NCBI GenBank assembly: GCA_965153455.1
Contig: OZ234497.1
Span: 6,944,001 to 7,008,000, forward strand
Length of the DNA: 64,000 nucleotides
Direction of reading: 5' to 3'
DNA from: Sphagnum compactum
Taxonomy: Eukaryota > Bryophyta > Sphagnopsida > Sphagnales
This document shows positions 23,745 to 36,587 of the stretch, piece after piece. The position numbers and the translations under genes were made by a program. The notes below the pieces were generated by a model that was given only the letters and a program-made list of their open reading frames with translations, was not told the DNA's origin and did not search any database. How positions within the stretch are numbered: position 1 is the first letter of the stretch; the number at the start of each line of letters is the position of its first letter.

Positions 23745-26700
23745 TTTTTGGACTAAGGATTAACCATCATGACAAACCTACTATGAGCTTAATGTAAATT
23801 GAAATGACAAATTAAACTTTATTGAATGTTTTAGAACATGTTTTACATTTCCATCTTGAACCAACAATGTCAAAATCTTTACTTCAAACATAACATAAGA
23901 CTACTTTCACCATCAATAAATAGTTCATGGGTGTTTGTTTTTTTAGTGCCCAACAAAGATCAATATTCTTTGGGTTGTATGAATTGAAAGAAATGATCTA
24001 ATGTTTACTAGAAATAGATGGTATGATGGGGAAGGTTTGATTGTCTTGTCACCCAATGGCAAAAATTGCCCTAAAAAGCACTACTTGAAGCTCAACAACC
24101 TTGATTTTTAAAGGGTTAAAGTTTTAATCAATTGTAAAAGATGATAATTGCATGTTTGAAACATTCATGATATAAGGTCTTCAACATGTGTATGTTTAAA
24201 CCTTGTAATTTTTTATAAGATGAACAATTACACTAGCGTCATTTTTAATTTACACTCACATTATCACGTGACATCACAACATGTGCAACCTTGAATCACC
24301 ATTCACCTCCACTCATAGAACAAAAGATAAATTATTAACATGTTAATGTTCATTGGAATTTAAACTTGGTAACTCATTTTTGTCACAATAAATTCATAAA
24401 ATTAAGCTGTGAACACATTCTTGATGATGTTTTTTTCATGAATAATTTACAATTAAACTCATTAAACATATATGCCTTGAAGAACTCGAAAGTTTTTATT
24501 TGTACAAAGTGGTGCAAATTTATGATTCCAAATCTTTTATAATAATCCTTAATTAACATCATATATGATTTAATTTTTAATGACTATCTTCTAATATTTC
24601 ACATCAAAGTTTCATTCATTTTTATTAAATTGAAAATTGATTTCGATTATTTTAAAATGATTTTCACATGTCCCTACACACCATATATTTTACTTAAATG
24701 TATTTAACTAGAAATATATATATATTTGCATTATTTTATATACATGTGATTGGTGGACACAACTACACCATAAAAGACAAGTCAACATTTTTCAATATTA
24801 GTATAATACATTTTCAAAGGCTTGTCACAAGGTATAGAAATAAACTTTTCAATATAATGCGTTGCAAAAAAATTGAAAATCTCGAGCATGCTCTCTAGCT
24901 TCATGCATTATGACAAAAAAAAACATGTGAAAGCTTTGGGATAAAACCAAGACAAACTCAATATGTTAGGCTTAAGGTGGTTTCAATTTACACAAATAAC
25001 AATTAGTACAAATTGAAACCAAAATAATGCATGGAAAAAACATTGCCAACTCACATTCACAAAACACACCATGGCCCAAACTTGGGAGGAGCCATCCTTC
25101 TCCTCTTTATACTATATTATATAATTAATAACACAAAGACTACATCCAAATGGTTAAAATTTTGCAGTAAGATTTTTAAAGATTTTTAAGAAGGATCACC
25201 ATTATATTCCTTATATTATATTTTGAAGATGGCTATAGGGACTACATCAAAATAATTAAATTTTAGGATTCCAAGCTGCGAGTGCTAAAACTATTAAATT
25301 ATAAGCCTTGTTATTTTGCAAATTGTAATTTTTTCATATGAAGACTTTAAGTTAGAGGGCCCTTGAAAAAATAAAATTCCACATTGTATTTCATGCTCCA
25401 CTCAAAGGTCATTTGACCCTTTCTTTTTTTAGTGATAAAAAAACAAACTACCAATTTTACTCCCATCCATCTTTTGAGCCATAAGTTACGTTTAAAAACT
25501 TCAAATGGGGAATGTGACCTCACTTTGGATATATGCTACATGATTTTTCCAAAGATTTAGTATGGACTTCAAATTGCTCCATGACTTTTTCAAAGATTTG
25601 GTATGAACTTCAAAGATAGTGCAACAAGGTTTGTTCCAAAGATTTAAGACACTACAAGATTTCAACTTTCAAAGTGAGAATCCATTTGCGAAGCTTAGGA
25701 CTTATTTTCCCACACTTGGGAGAATGTGGTTGAATCTCACCTTGCTCTTTTTCCATGCTTTAGCATTAATCACAAGTTCAAGGCTAAGGTTGTAACATAC
25801 ATATTCTTTCCTCCTTTGAATTACATTTTGTTATCCCTTCTAAGAGTTGATTACATGCGCATAAGTTAGGATTTTGAGATAGTCCTTTGTTTTTAGACTT
25901 CACATGTTATTATTATTTGTGTTGCCCATGTTCTGGATGGGTTCATATCTCCTTTTTAATGTACCCACATTAATTGTCACAATTTCCACCCTCTTCGACA
26001 CACATAACAAAACATTTCTTGGTTTTTTCTTAGGTGCAATAGGCAAGCCTCTTCTAGCTCTGTTTTGTGTTACAAATTTCCCTTTATGTTAATTGATGTC
26101 TTTTTAATGCAATTAAAAATACAAATTGCCAATTTAAAAACTAGTTATGCTTATGAATAGGCCTTGGAAAATCCCTTGCCACCTAATAAAATGACGGTTT
26201 GCCATGTTCTTGGGTGGAATAGCATGTTCCATAATACATCAACACAACTAGTACAAAAAATGAAGTGTTCATATTTTGAAGGAATTTTTTTTAAAATGAA
26301 AAGCTCATCGTCCTATATTTTGAAAAAAAATTCAAATACAAAATTTGTACATTTTGCATTGGGAATTATATTTTTGCTACAATGAAATTCAAGTGTAGTG
26401 TGCACATTGTCCCTAGTGAAAAAAAATTGGCAAAAGAATCGTGCAATGCCTTATTTGCCCTTGCACAAAAAGAAAAGAAATACAAATTTTTTTTGCAAAG
26501 TCATGGATGATTTTTTTGCACAAAATGGATGGAAAATGTATATACACCAAGCTATACTCTAATAGGGTCCTCCTTCCTTGTATGATAACAACCAAAGCTG
26601 GATGAATGTGAGTGAGGAATTAATTCCAGGCACAAAATGGATGAGCACAATAGTTATCCTTTATTTTTAAGTTATGGGGACAAATTAAAAGCCTTTTTTT

Positions 26701-27894
26701 TCTTTTTTCTTTTCAAACCCAATATTCCCAAATTGAACTGGCTGGTCAACAATTATTGCAATAATTTTTTCTTGTAGTTACATATTTGTCTCTATCAATC
26801 TTCACTTTTAGAAATTGGAAAAAAACCAAAAATGTAAGCTAAAAAATCAAAAACCATTATGATTCTGTGTGAGATCATATATTGCTAAGGCTTTAGTTCA
26901 GTACATTGCAGTTTTTTTTTTTTTTTGGTTTTATCCTCAAGCGAGGGGAAAAAAAAAAAAAACCTCTTTTTGATTAGTACCAAAAAGGACAAAAAATATG
27001 AAAATGAAAAATCACTAGCTTTTGTTTTGTTTGGGATTGGTTTTGTCCTCAAGGAAAGCCTTATATTTTAGTTTCAGTACAAAAGAGATATGTACCATAT
27101 GTCAGCTTTGACACATGTTTGTCGAATAATTAACTTATTTTGAGATTTTCATTTCAACAAATAGAAGAATATTCTTCAAATTTCAATATTTTCATTATTA
27201 TTTTTTTGATATTTGACTATTTCTTTTTTGGGGGGGAAGTTTTAACATTTTCTGAGAAAATAATATTATTAGTGTTGAAGCTGGCCAAGATAGTAGTAGG
27301 GTATACACTTAAAAATTACTAACTTAGAAAGCTCGATTCTTTAGTACAAGGGGAGGGGAGGGGAAACAAAGGAGTTTTTTTTTGAAAAAAAATTTCAAGA
27401 AATACATTGTTTATCGTAACTGTAAAGCTATTTTTATTTTTATTTTATTTTGCAAAGAGCCACTTTGATTGGTGCATCACCCAAAAAAAAAATTATTGGA
27501 AATTTTGGATATGCACAAAATAAAGTTTGTAGCTGAAAAGTCTTTGGCATCAGTTTTCTAGATTAAAAAAATACAATATACTCTTTTTTTTCTTTTTTTT
27601 TCTTTTTAATTTTTCCCTCCCCCCCTTACCATAAAAAAATACTCAATAAATACTCAATAAATCTTTCAAAAAAAGTTTAAGGCATTTATTGGTTTCAGAT
27701 GACACAGCTTCCCAAAGACTGCAAGTCTAGAGTTGCAGAGTTGGAACTCCAGAAAGTTCCATAAATCAAATGATATTCTGCTATGTGTGAAATCTTCTTA
27801 TATCAGAGAAGTTTAACCCTAACCCCCTATTTGGACTTCTACCAATTATTTAGTGAAGTGGTAGCTGAGTTTTTCATGAATGTCATGGACCTTA
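23745..27894. other. AT-rich intergenic DNA
   Basis: No reading frame with a recognisable family is seen on either strand. The area contains homopolymer runs (for example at 26914-26930 and 26949-26962) and scattered AT-rich repeats. An internal phrase around 25550-25620 repeats itself (CAAAGATTTGGTATGAACTTC-like, with spacing of about 55 bp). Confidence 0.5.
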
Positions 27895-28546
27895 GAGCAT
27901 CTGCAGTGGTGTGCACCTGTGAGAAAAGAGTGTAATAAATATGATCCAACTACTGCTCAGTGTTTCTGAATGACCCATCATAATGATTGGTCCAGGTGGT
28001 TTGCTATCAGTAATTCTGCACCTATTTGCTGTCCCAGTTTCAGTTTTGTGGGTGGGGTTGCAAAAGAGTACATAACTAAACTTGGATGTGAAAAATATTA
28101 TCAGAGGGTCACATACTGAGCAGTGGTCCAGGTGGTTTGCTATTAGTAATTCTCCACCTATTTGCTGCCCCAGTTTCAGTTTTATGGGTGGGGTTGCAAA
28201 AGAGTACATAACTAAACTTGGATGTGAAAAATGTTATCACAGGGTCACATACTGAGCACTGGTCCAGGTGGTTTGCTATTAGTAATTCTGCACCTATTTG
28301 CTGTCCCAGTTTCAGTTTTGTGGGTGGGGTTGCAAAAGAGTACATAACTAAACTTGGATGTGAAAAATAATATCAGAGGGTCACATACTGAGCACTGGTC
28401 CAGGTGGTTTGCTATTAGTAATTCTGCACCTATTTGTTGTCCCAGTTTCAGTTTTGTGGGGTGGGGTTGCAAAAGAGTACATAACTAAACTTGGATGTGA
28501 AAAATGTTATCACAGGGTCACATACTGAGCACTGTTGGAGATGCTC
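27895..28546. mobile_element. PIF/Harbinger-type MITE, 652 bp, TTA target duplication
   Basis: The left end reads GAGCATCTGCAGTGG and the right end, read inwards, GAGCATCTCCAACAGTGC. Both are directly flanked by TTA (27892-27894 and 28547-28549), the 3-bp duplication typical of PIF/Harbinger insertions. GAGCATCTCCAACAG-like termini are well known among plant MITEs. The interior consists of four 136-bp tandem units. There is no transposase, so this is a non-autonomous element. Confidence 0.85.
27985..28540. repeat. Four tandem copies of a 136-bp unit inside the MITE
   Basis: The phrase GGTCCAGGTGGTTTGCTAT starts at 27989, 28125, 28261 and 28397, exactly 136 bp apart. Each unit continues with TAATTCTGCACCTATTTG, a GGGTGGGGTTGCAAAAGAG phrase and TACATAACTAAACTTGGATG. 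The copies are very similar (one has an extra G in the G run), which points to recent amplification. Confidence 0.92.
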
Positions 28547-28549
28547 TTA

Positions 28550-30317
28550 CCCATCAGGAATCATGAGGCAAAACATTATCATGGATCTCATGGTAGGGCA
28601 AAAGGCACCTTATGCCTACATGAGGCCTAAATAAGCCTAAGAAACCTCAGCTAAAATAGAAAGATTCTTGTTGTTTTAGAGGAGGTATTACTAATGTGCA
28701 TTGTCTTTAGTTTCAATTATTTACTTGCACAAAAAAAAAAAACTCGTGATTTTCCTCCTTCAGAAAAAGCTCTCACATTAATATAGTGAAAAAATTTGCC
28801 ACAAAAACAAATCACCTTCAAATGCAATATGAAAATTCTCCAAGTGGTTTTTACCAAAGTCCCCAATCTGGAACTCCTGATAATTCAAGTAGTTTAATTG
28901 AAGGAAGTTGATTTGAGGTATAAAACTGAGACTAATTAGAAACAGTGGGTTTCTTAGTTTGGCGAATCTTCACAAAATTTCAACCTGAAAAAATCTGACT
29001 CTGACTTATACCAATGATTTTTTATGAGAAAAAAATGACCCAAATTTGCAAGATTTTGAAATTTTTTAAAAATAATTTAAAGAATGAAAAAACAGAATTC
29101 TATACTTAGGTTCCAGTAGGCAGCCAAGAATATAGAAGGATGCTTCAATTTTTTTTACTTTCATATCTAATTTTATAGTCAAATTAGGCAAATTCTTCTT
29201 TTAAATATAATGCTCAATATAGACACTTCACAGGCAGGGGTTTTTTTTGTTTCTTTTCAAAATTTTGATTAGTATCCTCCTTCGATGGCAGGATGATCAT
29301 TATTGAATCCTGTCGTTGAAAGGCTTCCAATGTTTTCAGACATATTAGAGTTATCGGTAAAGTCTAGTGATTAAGGGGGGTGAGAACGGCCAGTTTCAGC
29401 ATAATAGGGCATCCAACGTGTAACTGGGAATGAAAATCTTACAAAGCAAAATAACTGGGAGCCAAAATAGTTTATCCACCAATTTTTGTGGTAAAAATTG
29501 AGTTTCATCCTGTCTTTCCTTTCATTTTTCTTGAGCGCCTGCTGCACTGCAGCTACATATATTTTCACTGCTCCGACCTGTACAACTACTATAATTATCT
29601 CGAACCTTGTGTTGTATTAAATGCTCGGTTTCAGCCAGCATTTCATACTGAGATTTAATAGAATTCCTTACTTTGCATATATCACTGAAAGAGGGAATAG
29701 TGGGTGAATGCAGGCCCAAAGACAGGGTGACTTTACAGTTGGACAGACATTGACCATGTGCCCAAAACCTTCTTCTAACTTGCATGAATGGAGTCATGGT
29801 GTATTTAGCATTACTTCCATTCAAGGTAATCTTTGTTTTATTCATCACTGGTCATCATAAATTGATCAATAATTATATCTTATTTGGAAAAGGGGTATAT
29901 TTGCACAAAGTCAAAGTATGATTTTTATGCAATTACTTCTATTGATATATACATTTGGAGTCATACTTGACACACTTGAATAATTAAGTACATTTCAATC
30001 TGGATGTGTTTGGATTGTGCCGAGAGTAAGATCAAATTAAGTATGTACATGGGAAAAATAAAAACTATGATAAGTGACTGAATTTGATTTTCAATCTAAC
30101 ATATGTAACATAACCAATTTGAGTGTAGGAGAGATAACATGTAACATGAGTGGCACTTTAGAGGTCATTTGAAATGATATCCATTGAGGTAAACCACGAG
30201 TTACTAAAGGGCTATTGGTTAGTATTGAAGAGTTGGCATAGAAAATCATCAAACACCAAGCACATAACAAAGCTGGCAAGCCCAAAATCGGTAGCTTCCA
30301 AAGTGTGCAAGCAAAAT
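28550..30317. other. Intergenic DNA without supported genes
   Basis: Minus-strand open frames at 29371-29568 and 29522-29848 overlap in a slightly less AT-rich patch (29240-29850). They have no recognised motif, and I do not support them as genes. The rest is AT-rich. Confidence 0.45.
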
Positions 30318-30470
30318 CACTACTACAAAATGTGGTGCAGTTCACTAGTCCCTGTTCACTAGACCAATGAATTCACTATTTTTTCACTAGTCCCGGTTCA
30401 TTACAACCAATGAATTCACTCAAAATCTAGTGAAATCACTTGGCGTACAGAGACGCATTTTGTTGTAGTG
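30318..30470 (+). mobile_element. CACTA-type MITE, copy A (153 bp), AAT target duplication
   Basis: It begins CACTACTACAAAATGTGGTG and ends ACGCATTTTGTTGTAGTG. It is flanked by AAT on both sides (30315-30317 and 30471-30473). It is the inverse of copy B at 31188-31326 and differs mainly by a 14-bp internal tandem duplication (TTCACTAGTCCCTG). Several internal TTCACTAG / CTAGTGAA motifs may be subterminal binding repeats. Confidence 0.92.
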
Positions 30471-30473
30471 AAT

Positions 30474-31187
30474 GATGTTAGCAATTGTGGCATGCTTTTT
30501 ATTTTCTATTCAAATGTTGGGATCTTGCAATGAGTATGTTTGACAACTAATCAAATTGTTTTTTTTTTTGCTTTGGTAGCTTGATTTTTGTATAGATATT
30601 AAAAGGGAGGTTGTGCTTGAGGGACTTCAATCATGGCCAATCCCTAACAAGAATTGAGCCTAAGTCAAACTACCTCACTTCTTTCCCCTACCCACCACAA
30701 CGTCTACGTATGAAGGAAGGTAGTTTGTTTTGTTTTGTTTGTATTTATGAGATTCACCAAACTGGGATGCTTCAGGTTCACATTCTTGGTCTCTTTGGAA
30801 AGCTCTCGAGGAGGAGGGGTGCATCGGCTTGGTTTCCTGATGTTTGGACTTGCGGTGTAAAAGTTCTTGAATATTGAATGATTTTTTCACTGAAAATTAA
30901 ATTAAATCGTAGCTGAAAATTTCAAAGGAAATTGGAATGTGCCTTTGGTGTTGTTGGAAAGATCTTGATGAGCAGGATTTAACAGAATTTATTTGGTAAG
31001 ATTTGGATTCAGAAGAATGTGGGAAGATATTGATTTTTATTGATATTGCATTTAATATTGTTGTGTTTGAACATGTTTGGATCCCGTAGAACTCCAAACT
31101 TAAAACACTTTATTTGAAAATAATCCGTTGGGATGGATGATGATATTGAATATATAATAACATCACAAATATTTAAATATAACCGAT
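30474..31187. other. Spacer of about 714 bp between two inverted MITEs
   Basis: The segment holds a short, less AT-rich patch at about 30610-30870 with open frames on both strands that have no recognised motif. There is no sign that the two MITEs and this spacer moved together, because each MITE has its own target duplication. Confidence 0.5.
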
Positions 31188-31326
31188 CACTACAACAAAA
31201 TGCATCCCTGTACGTCAAGTGATTTCACTAGATTTTGAGTAAATTCACTGGTTGTATTGAACCGAGACTAGTGAAAAAATAGTGAATTCATTGGTCTAGT
31301 GAACTGCACCACATTTTGTAGTAGTG
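31188..31326 (-). mobile_element. CACTA-type MITE, copy B (139 bp), GAT target duplication
   Basis: It begins CACTACAACAAAATGCATCC and ends CCACATTTTGTAGTAGTG, flanked by GAT on both sides (31185-31187 and 31327-31329). Its reverse complement matches copy A over its whole length apart from the 14-bp duplication in A and a few substitutions. Confidence 0.92.
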
Positions 31327-31329
31327 GAT

Positions 31330-32151
31330 TTTCAAGAAGTATTATCTATTATTGTAAATGGAAGAGTTATTCAATCATTTTAGTTATTGTTTCTTGCCAA
31401 TTGAATAAATTGAATGTTAACTATGTTTATAACTTCAAATTATATATTATAATCTTTTAATGCCCAATAAAAAATTGTCCTTAAATTGTTTATACACCAA
31501 ACTTAAGCACTTGCTTTGAAAATTCACAAGCCGCATTTAGTTATTCAACTCAACAAACCCTGATGAAAATAATAATGCTACTACACACATTGCAACACAA
31601 AATATATATATATAAGAAGATAATAAACTCATTTGAATTCTAAATATGCATTTTCTGTTTTTCTCATCGTGTTCAAAGTTCAACATGACAAGAAGAGGCA
31701 AGTGAACAACTCCAAAATGGAGGCTTATCTCGAGGTCATTAAAGAATAAATAACTTTGGGTTGAAAAACAATCACTCAGGCCTTAGGAGAAAAAGCTTAA
31801 TGAGTCTTCTCCACATGATAACCCAACCCAACCCAATGGAAATGTAAATATCCAAAACCGTTTTCATTTTGAAACAAGTTTTTAAAAACTAGAAGTAATC
31901 TAAGAGAGAATACCTGACAAATTGAACGTTAAGAAATTGCGAAGTATTTTGTGAATTTTTTAAAAACAAAGTGGGCTAAGCACCGAGAAAGTTTGGCCTG
32001 AACTCTCAATGGCTGTGACTTCTCAAATCATAACCAAATTGTGTTTATCTCTAATAGACATCAAGAATCATAAAGTAGGTTTTGGTCAGCGTATTACGTA
32101 ATGTAGGTGACCAAAAGAGCATGGTACATACAACCTATAGGTAGTGCTGCT
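31330..32151. other. Intergenic DNA and 3' flank of the CRTISO-like gene
   Basis: AT-rich DNA with no supported gene. The final 100 bases or so before 32152 should contain the 3' UTR of the minus-strand gene; no single polyadenylation signal could be fixed. Confidence 0.5.
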
Positions 32152-35100
32152 TTACACACCAATTGCATCCAGAAGCTTACTGTGTTGTGAGACAGAGGCA
32201 AGGGAATTTGCTGTGACAAGTCCACTGGCAGCCACTGCTGGAATCCCAATGCCTGGAAATACAGAGTCCCCACAGCAGAACAGTCCATCTACAGGAGTTG
32301 AAGGCATTGGAAACAAACCTTTTCCAGCCCTAATTGCAGGTCCATATGTACCTCGATTCCGTCGGAGAAAGCGCTCATGTGTTAGAGGTGTCCCTACCAG
32401 CTTAACTTCACATTTTTCTCGTGAAAAGCCAGGCCCTAGTGCCTTCTCCACTGCTCTCCACAGAACCTGTTCACAACAAAAGCCTGCTTTCAGATCTGAT
32501 CTTTTGAAGCTAACACCCAAGTATTATTACCCTGAGTCAAGATATACACCAATTGTGGCAACATCCAAGCTGGCTAAAAGTTGGGTGTTCCAGTGTCAAG
32601 CTCCAAGATATCTCCATTCAAAGGCATATGATGGTTGGTTTCACAATTTGTCATGACTATGCCAGAGCCAAACTATGGGTTCTAGTGATTATTAACTTTG
32701 AGAGGAAGACTTCTGCAATTTGCCTACAAAGCAACTATATTTACTACCCCTAGCACCCTCACCTCTTTACTTTCCTCCTCGATCACTGCAATTTGGTTTC
32801 CAGAAATAATCACCTGTTCACTTATGTGATGGCAAATTACTTGTTTCAGGTAGTTGTGGTCAACAAAGCCTGAAATTGAGGCTTCCTGGTGAAATATTGA
32901 CCCAGAATATGATGGGGAAAAACATGAGAGTGCAGAACAAACCTCAGAACGCTCAGCTTTTAGCTGCCGATAAGCAGCACTCTGGCGATCGAGGTCTTTC
33001 CAAAGACTGTATGGCTCCGAGCCTGGTGTGTATGCATGCAACACATGTTTGCCTGCAGGAGCCAGTGAAGGGTCCAACACACTGGGCACTGAAATCAGTA
33101 CCACATTTTGTGGGGCATCAACTCCTTGTGACCAGTCATTCACCACAATGTGGTGTATTTCAAGGTCTGAAGGCAAATCCTGCAACATGATGTCCATAAT
33201 CAGTATGGTGGACCTGGACATGTTAAACACCTATAAATGGACTTGAATGACCAACAAGATTTTCCGTATAATACGAAGAAGTATGGAATTCCATTCCAGA
33301 AATGTGTACTTAATTCCACTTTGTATTGTGGTATAACATACCCATGTGGGCAAATCTTGAAAAGCCCTGAACACACTACTTCAATGACCCTACATGTGTC
33401 TCTCAGTCATTTATATGCATGATCATATGCACAATTCCCTCTCACAAAAGTTGAAGGGTAGAGCAGTAATACTTTGGCATCAATTCCAAGGTGAAGGTGC
33501 ATAAAGGAGTCACATTGGGGTGTGTCCTTTGCTCTTGTTTGAAGCTCTTTCGGCACAGCATCTGGTGGTAGCAATGACACAGTATCCCATGTAGATGCAT
33601 TGCTGACTACTGCCTTCCGTGCCTGCACAAACTGCAGCATCCAGACAATCTTACTATAATTTGAAGTCTACTTCGATTCCCTGGGAAGTATACAAATGAT
33701 TACTTTCAGCCATGTATTTTTCATAAATAATAAGCTCAAGAGGGTGAATTTGGGGTCCCAGTAGCACTGGCCACTGATCACTAAAGTATAACATGGTGCA
33801 TTCCAAACCCTAAACCTGCCCCTTTAAACTGATTACAGTGTTTTTGGTCACATGTGTTGAAGAGACCTGACAACCAAACTGACTGCCTGAGTCCCAAAAC
33901 TGAGCTCCAGAAACTGCTGGAAAAAAGAATTTGCAAAGGAAATCACCCATTTTAGACAATTCAGAATGACTAGTGTCAAATACAAGAGATTGGTGCCGCC
34001 AAATGACAGCATACCCGACCATCTCGCAGTTTCACACCCACTGCTCGCCCTTCTTCCACAACAATGGAATCCACATGAGTATTTAGGGCAAGGCGGCCTC
34101 CATGCTTTTTCAAGCCACGCACAAGTGCATCCACTATGGCTCCTGTGCCTCCACACGGGTACTCTAACACACAACCTGGCTTATACCACTCTCCAAACAT
34201 GTACACCTGATACACCCATGATCCAAATTCATGGTCTCCAGTGTGACATATATACAAATGATCCTTCGCATCCTTCTGCAGATATGTATCATTAAAGCTC
34301 AAGCTAGAAGTTAAAGAGGCAAGTTTCCCAAAAGGCGTGCGATGGGGAGTTTACAGGACTTACTATTTCAGCGGCAAGTGTGCCATCAGCTTTCAGGCCA
34401 GACAGGAGAAATGATAACAAGTCAATCCAGTTACGTACAAAACTGTTCTGGATACCAAGTGAATCAACAAGCTCCGAGAAAGGGCCCAGCAGCTTGCTGG
34501 CTCGCATAGCTCCATGTGGCCCCATCTGAACAAAAGTCTTAAGAAGTTGTGGCCCATAGCGTGCCAGTACTGTGACAAGAGCTCCCCAGTCGGTGCGAAT
34601 TGCTGCAGGGGGCAATGCCATAGCTGCAGCTGAAAGAGGAAGGACAGCTTCCTGCCACAGCAACATATTATTATTAGCAAACTTTCTCCACAAAACAAAG
34701 ACCCCACTTGATGGGAAAAAGAGTAAACCAAAGGATCCCCTGAAAAAGAAAAAAGATGCTGGCACTAACTTACTTGTAGCTTGCGCCAATCTGCCACTGC
34801 ATTTGAATCAGCAACCTGCTGCAGATCCTGTTAAAAAATTCCGAGCATACAGCAAGCTTGGAAGGTTCAGTGAAGAGCAGACCCTGAGCACGATGCAGAG
34901 TACCTAAGCTTTCCTCCTTGTACACAGAAATGGGACAGGAATATAATATATTGTCATGGACTGCTCTCTGTTGAGTGAATGGCATTCTGTGAACGACAAT
35001 TGTCTGTACAAACAAATGCTCAAGAAGGGCTGAAGGGGATGGTTTGATTGATTGTTATTGCCACTGCTGACCTTGTAGAATTCAGAGGGACCAATGCGGG

Positions 35101-36116
35101 AAAGAAATTGACCTTCAGGGATGTGCACCATCCAAGAATCATATTGCACACAATCTACTGCTTCACCAAGAGCTTCAAACACCTGTGGGACAAGAAGAAG
35201 ATGAGTACCTCTTATTCAATACACAAATGCCGCACACAGACAAGGCTTCTCAGAGACGGTTTGTCACACACACAGAGCAAGGATGATGCATGCACCATTT
35301 TGCGGGCAGTTTGACAGCAGGAGTTTCAGCAAGTTTCTTCTTCTTTACCTGTGCCAAGGGATTGGCCTGAAGTCCCCGTGAAGAGAGACCAGAGAACAGA
35401 GATGGTCCTGAATCAAAGTGGTAGCCTTTGATCTCAAAAGAATGTGCAGCGCCTCCCGGAGTATCATGGCTTTCAAGAACAAGCACATCTTCACCATATC
35501 GGGCAAGCATACTGCCACAGCACAAGCCTCCCACACCGCTTCCTATTACCACGATGTCTGCATCCTCCTTTCCTGCGCAACAACAGTATTGTTTCATTTT
35601 TTTGGGCCTCGTCCCTTCTTCCTTCAAACCGGGTGCTTCTTTTTCCGCAATCAGCAAAGTGTTAGCCAAACAAAAGGGACAACAAGAACTCCTCGGAAAG
35701 GAAAATCGCAATTGCGAAAGCTAGAAGAAGAGGATAGAGAATTTCATGCCTTGTAATCCTCCTCTGTTTGTGGCGGTGGCGGCGATGTCTGATTCCCTCT
35801 CTTCCACAATCGCTCGCACCTTCGTCTTTCTCCTCACACCCGAAGCTTCAAAGCCAGGTCTTCCAGGCCTCGTGACGCTGTTTCTTCTTCTTCTGCTGCT
35901 GCTGCTGCTACATCCCGATATCACAAAGGAGCAAGATGTTTTCCTTCTGATAAGCTGAAAAACGGTGGAGATGCTGATGACAGAGGAGGAAGCGGAGGAG
36001 CAGGAGAAAGAGGAAGAGCAACTGCGCGGTGCAGAAGAAGAGAGATTCGAGACGGCTATGGCAGACGCAACAGGTACAAGGCTTCTTGTGAGGCAGCAGC
36101 CTGGAGACGACGCCAT
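32152..36116 (-). CDS. Plastid CRTISO-like FAD-dependent oxidoreductase, nine exons
   Basis: Exons in gene order are 36116-35750, 35572-35349, 35182-35072, 34827-34774, 34651-34364, 34206-34015, 33631-33473, 33179-32943 and 32466-32152, giving 648 aa with consistent phase. Residues 1 to about 105 are Ser/Arg-rich with few acidic residues, as in a chloroplast transit peptide. The FAD-binding GxGxxG is at 133-138 (VVIGSGVGGLCC), followed by VLVLESHDTPGGAAHSFE. The C-terminal FAD/substrate motif GLFCCGDSVFPGIGIPAVAASG starts near 605. The sequence follows Arabidopsis At1g57770, an amine-oxidase-like relative of carotenoid isomerase (CRTISO) and phytoene desaturase, along its whole length. The carotenoid substrate is suggested by the family; the true reaction is not shown by sequence. 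The ATG at 36116 was preferred to any upstream in-frame codon because a normal transit peptide follows. The first intron appears to use a GC donor. Confidence 0.9.
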
Positions 36117-36587
36117 TATTATTATTATTATTAGAATTGCCACACCTCCACAGCGCACAATTCTGCAATGAAAACACACATAATAATCTCGTCGCCGATT
36201 CTCGTTAGTTTCTTGCAATCGCGTTTTTCTTTCTTCTTTCTTTGAGGAGGAAACGCTGCTGTCCTCCTCTCCTACAACGAGGATTTATCTTGTCGCGGAA
36301 CGAATGCAAAATAAGAGCTCCAGGGGACACCAGCGATGTAGAATTGCAAAGGCATATAAGGCTATACTAGTCTTCAAGCCTATCTTGTTGCCGATCACTC
36401 AGCGGCTGACACACGCGCATCCAATCCATTGAAAGTTTGCAAAATATATTATATAGGGACTTCTTCCAATGATTTGCTGGAAACTTTTCTTCAGAGCTTT
36501 ATTGGGATTCTCTTCTTCTCCTTTTCTTTTTTCTTCTTCTTCTTCTTCAGAGCTTTTCAGGAACCTTTTGTTGGAAACGATTTCACG
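36117..36587. promoter_or_regulatory. Divergent promoter region shared by the CRTISO-like gene and the neighbouring plus-strand gene
   Basis: The two start codons point away from each other across 471 bp. The segment is less AT-rich than the deserts. A TATTATATAGGG stretch at about 36446-36457 could be a TATA box for the plus gene. A pyrimidine tract ending TTCTTCTTCTTCTTCAG at 36534-36550 could be a 5' UTR intron acceptor or a leader repeat. A short phrase (CTTCAGAGCTTTT) occurs twice, at about 36490 and 36545. Confidence 0.45.

Noticed and set aside
27892-28472. Minus-strand frames repeating MYSFATPP..KLKLGQQIG
   Set aside because: They lie in the 136-bp tandem repeats of the MITE. A 136-bp unit is not a multiple of three, so the frame changes from unit to unit, which a repeat protein would not tolerate.
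27985-28540. CRISPR-like regular repeats
   Set aside because: The repeats are directly adjacent without unique spacers and lie in a plant MITE.
30318-31326. A single composite transposon bounded by two inverted MITEs
   Set aside because: Each MITE has its own, different target duplication (AAT and GAT), so they inserted separately.
32144-32656. Plus-strand open frame of 170 codons
   Set aside because: It is antisense to the last exon of the CRTISO-like gene, whose family match is clear on the minus strand.
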